A stretch of DNA of 18,255 bases from positions 1 through 18,255 of the forward strand of contig CALWNS010000031.1 of NCBI GenBank assembly GCA_944382805.1, in the 5' to 3' direction. Shown one piece after another: positions 13,964-18,255 of this stretch. Numbering within the stretch: the first letter of the stretch is position 1; every line of letters starts with the position of its first letter. A model generated the notes under the pieces. It had not been told where the DNA came from. It ran no database searches and saw nothing but the letters and a program-made list of their open reading frames with translations. A program made the translations under genes and the position numbers. The stretch is from an uncultured Gemmiger sp. (GTDB taxonomy: Bacteria > Bacillota > Clostridia > Oscillospirales > Ruminococcaceae).

Positions 13964-14104
13964 AATTACTCGTTGCTATGCGATACTTAAGCACGCATTT
14001 CAAGTACAATACGCACGAATTTCTAAAAATTCAACAGCTGTCAGAGTTCATAGATGTGAAAACGGCGGGCTTACCGAATAAGGTGGTTTGCTGTTTTTAT
14101 ATAT
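13964..14104 (+). ncRNA. Candidate small RNA or leader attenuator
   Basis: From the predicted start near 13964 to the T run at 14094-14098 lies a clearly AT-richer segment with several inverted repeats: ATGCG/CGCAT (13978-13982/13994-13998), TACTT/AAGTA (near 13984/14002), GAATTT/AAATTC (14017-14022/14027-14032), and the terminator-like hairpin at 14059-14098. A 59-codon frame from ATG 13978 exists but has no ribosome-binding site and no family resemblance, so I favour an untranslated RNA or regulatory leader of the AraC gene. I recognise no riboswitch class. The remaining bases, 13880-13928 and 14105-14160, hold only a short CCCCAAA/TTTGGGG repeat (near 13895-13911) and a C-rich stretch. Confidence 0.35.
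14059..14098 (+). terminator. Terminator-like hairpin in the AraC leader
   Basis: AAAACGGCGGGCT-T-ACC (14059-14075) can pair with GGTGGTTTGCTGTTTT (14082-14097) through G-U pairs, one bulged T and loop GAATAA. It runs into TTTTTATATATATT. The G-U pairs fold only in the plus-strand transcript, so the element would act on rightward transcription from the 13929-13957 promoter. Confidence 0.45.
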
Positions 14105-14179
14105 ATTCTACTGTCGGAGATGTACAGGATGCGGCCGCTCCCCCACCCCCGGCGTAGGCGAAAGGAGTGATTTTGGCAG

Positions 14180-15040
14180 ATGTCAACCAACCGTATGGAC
14201 ACCGAACCGGGCAGCCGCCGGCTGCTCACCACACCGGGCGCTTCGCTTTCGCAGCCATTTTACTGCACGGAAGCCGCCTGCCTGGCGGTGGGGCCGCAGT
14301 TCAAGGCGACCCGCAGCGACCAGGACGGCTGCATCCTGCTGCACACACGGGAGGGCGCCGGCCTGGCCGAACAGGACGCCGTAAAGATCCAGCTGGAACC
14401 GGGCGAGGCCCTGCTGCTGAAATGCGGCGCGCCGCTTTCGCTGGCCACCGCGCCGGGGCAGGCGCAGTGGAAGTTCGATTTGCTGTGCATCGGCGGGCCG
14501 GGCGTGGCGGCGCTGCTGCCGCACCTGCACCCCAACGGCCGCGTGTGTACCCAGACGCTGGCGGCGCCGCAGGCCGAAGCGCCGCTGGAGGAGGTCTTTG
14601 CCTGCCTGCAGCAGGAATCGGCCGAAAGCGCCGTGCGCGTATCGCTGGCGCTGCATGAGCTGCTGGCCGCCATGGTCCGCCGGCAGCTGGACGGCGACGC
14701 GGACACGCCCAACCGCCGCCTGATCGAGGAAGTGGCCGCCTACCTGCGCGAACACTGTGAAGAATCGCTGAACCTGGACAGCGCCATGGCCGGCGCCAAC
14801 ATCAGCCGCAGCTATTTCATGAAGCTGTTCCGCCAGTATATGGGCACCACGCCGTACAACTTTATGCTGTGCTTCCGCATCACGCGCGCCAAGGAACTGC
14901 TTGCCCAGACGGACCTGCCGGTAAGCGTTGTAGCCCGCCGCACCGGATTTTCGGACGACAGCAATTTCTCTACGCGGTTCACCGCCATGGTGGGGCAAAG
15001 CCCGCTGCGGTTCCGCAAAGGCTCCATGAGGTCAAAATGA
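14180..15040 (+). CDS. AraC-family transcriptional regulator (target unknown)
   Basis: A 286-aa regulator. Its N-terminal 100 residues look like a degenerate cupin sensor (GCILLHTREGAGLAEQDA at 50-67, LEPGEALLLKCGAPLSL at 72-88). The C-terminal double HTH covers about 181-281: first HTH LNLDSAMAGANISRSYFMKLF (197-217), second around VSVVARRTGFSDDSNFSTRF (248-267), with the family ending VGQSPLRFRK. AAAGGAG (14161-14167) is the ribosome-binding site for ATG 14180, 12 bases away. It is monocistronic: a terminator follows 12 bp after the stop, and the next gene converges. The only gene in reach is the convergent asparaginase, so the target cannot be inferred from position. Confidence 0.88.
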   Translation: MSTNRMDTEPGSRRLLTTPGASLSQPFYCTEAACLAVGPQFKATRSDQDGCILLHTREGAGLAEQDAVKIQLEPGEALLLKCGAPLSLATAPGQAQWKFDLLCIGGPGVAALLPHLHPNGRVCTQTLAAPQAEAPLEEVFACLQQESAESAVRVSLALHELLAAMVRRQLDGDADTPNRRLIEEVAAYLREHCEESLNLDSAMAGANISRSYFMKLFRQYMGTTPYNFMLCFRITRAKELLAQTDLPVSVVARRTGFSDDSNFSTRFTAMVGQSPLRFRKGSMRSK

Positions 15041-15052
15041 AAGCTCAAACCA

Positions 15053-15081
15053 AACGCCGCCCGCGGTCTGCGGGCGGCGTT
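15053..15081. terminator. Bidirectional terminator between the AraC gene and the asparaginase gene
   Basis: A perfect 12-bp stem, AACGCCGCCCGC (15053-15064) and GCGGGCGGCGTT (15070-15081), loop GGTCT. It is followed by GCTGTTTAT on the plus strand and TTGGTTTG on the minus strand; T tracts are modest on both sides. Confidence 0.85.
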
Positions 15082-15086
15082 GCTGT

Positions 15087-16085
15087 TTATGCCAGGTCGC
15101 ACTGGACGGGGGTCCCGACCAGGCGGGCGGCTTCGGCGTGGGTGGCGCTTTGCCCCAGCGCCCACATCAGCCTGACGGCGGCGGCCTCCGGGGTCATATC
15201 GCGCGCTTCCAGCACGCCGGGCAGCGCCTTGACCGCGCGGCCGACCTCGTACACACCCAGGTCGCTGCCCTCGTGCGGGACCTGGGTGGTGAACACGGCC
15301 AGCCGGCCGGCGGCGCACCAGTCGCGCACGGCGGCGAACAGCGGGCCGTCGTCGCCGCCCGGCAGGCCGCCGACACCGAAGCTTTCCAGGATCAGCGCTT
15401 CGCAGTGGTTGGCCAGCAGCGGGATGACATCGGCGCGCATACCGGGGATCAGGCGCAGCACGAACACGCGCGGGTCCAGCTTTTCGTAAAAGGCGGCCTG
15501 GCCGTAGCCGGCGGGCATGGGCAAAAACGGCACCAGGCGCAGGTCGCGGAATTCGGCCGTGCAGGGGTAGTCGATGCTGGAAAAGGCGTTGAAGCTTTTG
15601 GTGCGGGTCTTGCGCGCGCGGGTGCCCAGGATGACCTGGCCGTCAAACACCAGCTGCACGCCCCAGGCGGCCGGGTGGCAGGCGTACAGCACGGCGCGGT
15701 GCAGGTTGTTGCGCGCGTCGGTATCGCGGCTGTAGATGGATTTTTGGCTGCCGGTCAGCACCACCGGCTTGGCGCTGCGCTGGATCATGTAGGACAGCGC
15801 GGCCGCCGTATAGGCCATGGTGTCGGTGCCGTGGGTGATGACAAAGCCGTCGTAGTCGGCATAATGGCGGCGCACGGCCGCCGCCAGGCCGGCCCACTGT
15901 TCGGGGCCGACGCTGGTGGAATCCAGGTTATACAGCTGCAACGCATCGATGCGGCACAGCTGCGCCAGTTCGGGCACGCAGGCCAGCAGTTCGGCCGAGG
16001 TGAGCGCCGGCGCCAGCGCGCCGGCCGCCGTGGGCCGGCTGGCGATGGTGCCGCCGGTGGCGATGAGCAGGATACGTTTTTGCAT
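15087..16085 (-). CDS. ansA: Type I L-asparaginase
   Basis: Hydrolyses L-asparagine to L-aspartate and ammonia. The 332-aa product starts MQKRILLIATGGTIAS, with the N-terminal catalytic Thr13 on the hinge loop. The second signature, VITHGTDTMAYTAAALSYM (82-100), supplies Thr87 and Asp88, and Lys159 in TRARKTRTKSF completes the triad. There is no signal peptide, so it is a cytosolic AnsA-type enzyme rather than the periplasmic type II. The frame is open to 16181, but AAAGGGG upstream of ATG 16085, the promoter at 16110-16138 and the motif position fix the start. It is divergent from the BlaI-type repressor; the two promoters share -35 bases, so co-regulation is plausible. Confidence 0.93.
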   Translation of the reverse strand: MQKRILLIATGGTIASRPTAAGALAPALTSAELLACVPELAQLCRIDALQLYNLDSTSVGPEQWAGLAAAVRRHYADYDGFVITHGTDTMAYTAAALSYMIQRSAKPVVLTGSQKSIYSRDTDARNNLHRAVLYACHPAAWGVQLVFDGQVILGTRARKTRTKSFNAFSSIDYPCTAEFRDLRLVPFLPMPAGYGQAAFYEKLDPRVFVLRLIPGMRADVIPLLANHCEALILESFGVGGLPGGDDGPLFAAVRDWCAAGRLAVFTTQVPHEGSDLGVYEVGRAVKALPGVLEARDMTPEAAAVRLMWALGQSATHAEAARLVGTPVQCDLA

Positions 16086-16109
16086 GGCAGTCCCCTTTCG
16101 TTCCTTTTT

Positions 16110-16138
16110 ACTATACCATAAAGGCCCGCGCTTGACAA
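16110..16138 (-). promoter_or_regulatory. Promoter of the asparaginase gene
   Basis: Minus strand TTGTCA (16133-16138, 5 of 6), 17 bp, TATAGT (16110-16115, 5 of 6) with an extended -10 TG. Its -35 box overlaps the -35 box of the divergent repressor promoter on the opposite strand. Confidence 0.8.
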
Positions 16139-16161
16139 CGAGGGGTCTACCGTGGTAGACT
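16132..16161 (+). promoter_or_regulatory. Promoter of the BlaI-type repressor operon
   Basis: Perfect TTGACA (16132-16137), 18 bp, TAGACT (16156-16161, 4 of 6). The -10 box lies inside the right arm of the first palindromic operator, as expected for autorepression. Confidence 0.75.
16145..16160. promoter_or_regulatory. Palindromic operator 1 (BlaI/CopY-like)
   Basis: GTCTACC-GT-GGTAGAC is a perfect 7-bp inverted repeat covering the -10 region of the repressor promoter. The CTAC...GTAG core and 16-bp size resemble the TACA-N2-TGTA type sites of BlaI/MecI/CopY repressors. Confidence 0.8.
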
Positions 16162-16169
16162 GCCAATAG

Positions 16170-16185
16170 GTCTATCGACATAGAC
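16170..16185. promoter_or_regulatory. Palindromic operator 2 (BlaI/CopY-like)
   Basis: GTCTAT-CGAC-ATAGAC is a perfect 6-bp inverted repeat sharing the GTCTA...TAGAC arms of operator 1. Its centre is 25 bp downstream of the first, within the repressor's leader, a tandem arrangement typical of bla/mec-type operators. Confidence 0.75.
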
Positions 16186-16219
16186 TTACCCCATATCCGC
16201 CAAACCGGAGGAGGACCTC

Positions 16220-16597
16220 ATGAGTGAAAGTTTGCGCCTGGCCGAGGGCGAATACCGTTTTGCCGCCCTGGTGTGGGCCAACGAGCCGCTGCCCAGCGGG
16301 CGGCTGGTGCAGCTGGCCGCCGACGCGCTGGGCTGGAAGAAAAGCACGACCTATACCGTGCTGAAAAAGCTGTGCGAGCGCGGCATTTTGCAAAACGAAG
16401 GCGGCGTGGTGACGGCGCGCGTCAAGCAGGACGCCGTGCAGCGCCAAACCAGCGCGGCGGTGGTGGAGCGCACGTTCGGCGGCAGCCTGCCGCGGTTCGT
16501 GGCCGCCTTTTTGAACGAAAAGCCGATCAGCGCCGGCGAAGCCGCCGAGATCCGCGCCCTGCTGGACGCGGCGCAGCAGCGGGAGGATACGCCATGA
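16220..16597 (+). CDS. BlaI/MecI/CopY-family transcriptional repressor
   Basis: A 125-aa dimeric winged-helix repressor. The HTH domain covers about 8-65, with the family-typical recognition region GWKKSTTYTVLKKLCERGILQNE (38-60). The C-terminal helices (70-120: VERTFGGSLPRFVAAFLNEKPISAGEAAEIRALLD) match the dimerisation and protease-cleavage region of BlaI. CCGGAGGAGG before ATG 16220 is among the strongest ribosome-binding sites here. Its stop overlaps the start of the M56/M23 gene (ATGA), so the pair is translationally coupled, the same layout as blaI-blaR1. Inferred mechanism: it represses from the two palindromes at 16145-16185 and is relieved when the partner protease is activated. No beta-lactamase is in the window. 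Confidence 0.93.
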   Translation: MSESLRLAEGEYRFAALVWANEPLPSGRLVQLAADALGWKKSTTYTVLKKLCERGILQNEGGVVTARVKQDAVQRQTSAAVVERTFGGSLPRFVAAFLNEKPISAGEAAEIRALLDAAQQREDTP

Positions 16598-18255
16598 ACA
16601 TTACCGTTGCGCTGGGGGCCGGCGCCATGGGCGGGGCGGCGGCGCTGGCGGCCTGGGGGCTGTGCGCGCTGCTGCGCAAAGCCCGCGCGCCCGGCTGGCT
16701 GCTGTGCCTGCTGTGGCTGGCCGTTGGGCTGCGGTTCGCCGTGCCGGGCGGGGTGATCCCCATCACGCTGCCGCAGCCGCAAAGCCCCGCCCTGGCCCAG
16801 GCCGCACAGGCCGTGAGCCAGGCGGTGGAAACGCTGGCCGCCCCCGCCGGGGCCGGCCGGGCGCCGGCGCTGGTGCGCCTGGCCGCCGCGGAGCAGACGG
16901 CCGCCGCGCCGCTGTGGGCCGACCCGGCCGCATGGGCGGCGCTGGCCTGGGCGGCCGGCGCGCTGGCGCTGCTGGCGCGGGCCGCCTGCGGCTATGCGCG
17001 GCTGCGCCGGCAGGTGGCGCTGGCCTGCAAAACGGCGGACGGCGCCTATACCTGCGAGGCGGTGCGCACCCCGTTCACGCTGGGGGTGCTGCGCCCGCGC
17101 ATCTACCTGCCGCCGGACCTGCAGGGGGCGGACCGCGCCGCCGTGCTGCTGCACGAGCGCACCCACATCCGCCGCGGCGATGCGCTGACCAAACCGCTGT
17201 ACTTTGCGGTGGCCTGCCTGCACTGGTGGAACCCGTTGGCCTGGCTGGCTTTCCGCCAGTTTGAGCGCGCGATGGAGCAAGCCTGCGACGAAGCCGCCGT
17301 GCGCGGGGCCACGGCCGCCGGGCGGGCCGCCTACTGCGAAAGCCTGCTGCGCTTTGCGGTGCGCGGGGGCAGCCCCGGCGCGCTGGCGTTCGGCCAGGGC
17401 CGGGTGCAGGCGCGCATCCGGCACGCGCTGCGCTACCGCAAACCCGGGCGCGCCGCGGTAGCGCTGTGCGCCGGGGCGGTGGCGCTGGCCGGGGCGGTGC
17501 TGCTGGCGCAGCCCACGCTGGCCGAAGCCGCCGCGCCGGCCGCGAGCGCCCCCGCTGCCACCCCCGCGCCGCAGGCGGAAACGCCCGGCGCGCCGCAGGC
17601 GGAGGCCTTCGACCCCGGCAGCGGGTTTGCCCTGCCGGTGGAATACACGTACATCAGCCGCTTTTACAACGCCGCCAGCCACAAGGGGGACGACCTGGCC
17701 GCCCCCAAGGGCACGCCGGTAACGGCCGCCGCGGGCGGTACGGTGCGCGAAGCCGGCCACCATTACAGCTACGGCTACCGCGTCATCATCGACCACGGCC
17801 CCGACGCCGAAGGCCACACCTGGCAGACGCTGTACGCACACCTGGACACCATTGAGGCCGAGGCCGGGCAGGCGGTCGCGCAGGGGCAGGAGATCGGCAC
17901 GGTGGGGTCCACCGGCGTTTCGACCGGCAACCACCTGCATTTTGAGATCCTGCGGGACGGCGAACTGATGCCGCCGCAGTATTTCCTGCCTTATTCGGGC
18001 ACGCTGCTGGGGCAAAAGGACCAAAACAGCGGCCTGCTGGCGCTGCTGCGCGACCCGGCCATGCTGCAGATCGCCATAGAAAAGGCGGGCGCGCAGAACC
18101 TGGCGTTTGACGGGCGGCTGACCGCCCCGTCGGAAATGTGCCTGCCTGTCAGCAGCGCGTTCAGCGATGCGCACACGGGCCTGGACCTGGCCGGCGACGA
18201 AGGCGCGCCGGTGCGCGCCGCAGCCGCCGGCGTGGTGCTGGCCGCCGGCTACGAC
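16594..18255 (+). CDS. BlaR1-like M56 membrane protease fused to extracellular M23 peptidase domains (3' end outside window)
   Basis: 554 codons are visible and the frame is open at the edge. Layout: TM helices about 4-27, 34-50, 112-133 and 286-306. Between TM3 and TM4 is a cytosolic M56 metalloprotease with HERTH (187-191) and the downstream EQACDE (Glu228), as in BlaR1/MecR1. After TM4 comes an Ala/Pro linker (about 307-340), then, outside the cell, a complete M23 (LytM) domain: His363 and Asp367 in SHKGDDLAAPKGTPV, His416 in LYAHL, His447 and His449 in GNHLHFE, all ligands and catalytic residues present. A second M23 copy begins near 517 (His527, Asp531 in HTGLDLAG) and is cut by the window. 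The penicillin-binding sensor of BlaR1 is absent. Likely role: wall-state sensor that inactivates the coupled BlaI-type repressor; a wall-hydrolase role is also possible. Confidence 0.9.
   Translation, partial: MNITVALGAGAMGGAAALAAWGLCALLRKARAPGWLLCLLWLAVGLRFAVPGGVIPITLPQPQSPALAQAAQAVSQAVETLAAPAGAGRAPALVRLAAAEQTAAAPLWADPAAWAALAWAAGALALLARAACGYARLRRQVALACKTADGAYTCEAVRTPFTLGVLRPRIYLPPDLQGADRAAVLLHERTHIRRGDALTKPLYFAVACLHWWNPLAWLAFRQFERAMEQACDEAAVRGATAAGRAAYCESLLRFAVRGGSPGALAFGQGRVQARIRHALRYRKPGRAAVALCAGAVALAGAVLLAQPTLAEAAAPAASAPAATPAPQAETPGAPQAEAFDPGSGFALPVEYTYISRFYNAASHKGDDLAAPKGTPVTAAAGGTVREAGHHYSYGYRVIIDHGPDAEGHTWQTLYAHLDTIEAEAGQAVAQGQEIGTVGSTGVSTGNHLHFEILRDGELMPPQYFLPYSGTLLGQKDQNSGLLALLRDPAMLQIAIEKAGAQNLAFDGRLTAPSEMCLPVSSAFSDAHTGLDLAGDEGAPVRAAAAGVVLAAGYD

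Noticed and set aside
13978..14157. 59-codon frame starting ATGCGATAC in the leader of the second AraC gene
   Set aside because: No ribosome-binding site, no recognisable family, ends in a Pro run made by a C-rich stretch, and it spans a terminator-like hairpin. A leader peptide is not excluded but not supported.
16351..18174. 607-aa Arg/Gly/Pro/Gln-rich open frame antisense to the BlaI and M56/M23 genes
   Set aside because: Extreme residue bias and no motifs; explained by third-position GC of the real genes.
16594..18255. Classical beta-lactam resistance regulator blaR1/mecR1
   Set aside because: The C-terminal penicillin-binding sensor with its SxxK motif is absent and is replaced by M23 domains, and no beta-lactamase gene is in the window.
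1..18255. tRNA, rRNA, CRISPR array, insertion sequence or prophage features
   Set aside because: I looked for cloverleaf-like segments, spaced direct repeats, transposase motifs and phage genes and saw none; a covariance or profile search would be needed to exclude weak cases.

Overview
The window is GC-rich (over 60 % by eye) and densely coded on both strands. Gene content points to a low-oxygen gut Firmicute: rpsL of the Bacillus/Clostridium type, a CIRCE element, a BlaI-type repressor, a DUF5685 + J-domain cassette and a C_GCAxxG_C_C protein. The high GC and these families fit the Oscillospiraceae/Ruminococcaceae (Faecalibacterium-Gemmiger-Subdoligranulum type). That placement is an inference from the sequence alone.

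Layout. (1) 1-2711, minus strand: oligoendopeptidase F (pepF), then rpsL and the start of rpsG, the head of the str ribosomal operon, with a near-consensus promoter in front of rpsL. (2) 2802-3160, plus: an 82-aa orphan with its own promoter. (3) 3183-5669: galactokinase (minus) divergent from an AraC-family regulator (plus), with a shared regulatory gap. (4) 5695-7086: an RlmD/RlmCD-type 23S rRNA uracil-5 methyltransferase, whose 3' end converges on a 37-codon remnant of a HAD phosphatase gene that still has its terminator. (5) 7295-9352: a three-gene cassette of zinc-ribbon membrane protein, DUF5685 protein and J-domain/TPR-like protein, closed by a strong bidirectional terminator. (6) 9414-11714, minus: a tight operon of C_GCAxxG_C_C protein, alpha/beta-hydrolase and D-lactate dehydrogenase-type enzyme. 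(7) 11827-13879: htpG (Hsp90) with a CIRCE operator over its transcription start. (8) 13880-15040: an AT-richer leader with a promoter and a terminator-like hairpin, then a second AraC-family regulator. (9) 15087-18255: a type I L-asparaginase (minus) divergent from a BlaI-family repressor translationally coupled to a BlaR1-like M56 membrane protease. The extracellular part of that protease is not a penicillin-binding sensor but a complete M23 (LytM-type) peptidoglycan endopeptidase domain followed by the start of a second one. The window ends inside this gene.

The strongest candidate for a little-described system is region 9: a BlaI/BlaR1-like switch whose sensor is a cell-wall hydrolase fold, with two palindromic operators. 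The first operator overlaps the repressor's own promoter, and the divergent asparaginase promoter shares its -35 region. Next are the DUF5685 cassette, whose two Asp-rich motifs look like those of squalene/phytoene-synthase folds, and the leader before the second AraC gene. All calls come from reading the sequence; no database search was run.
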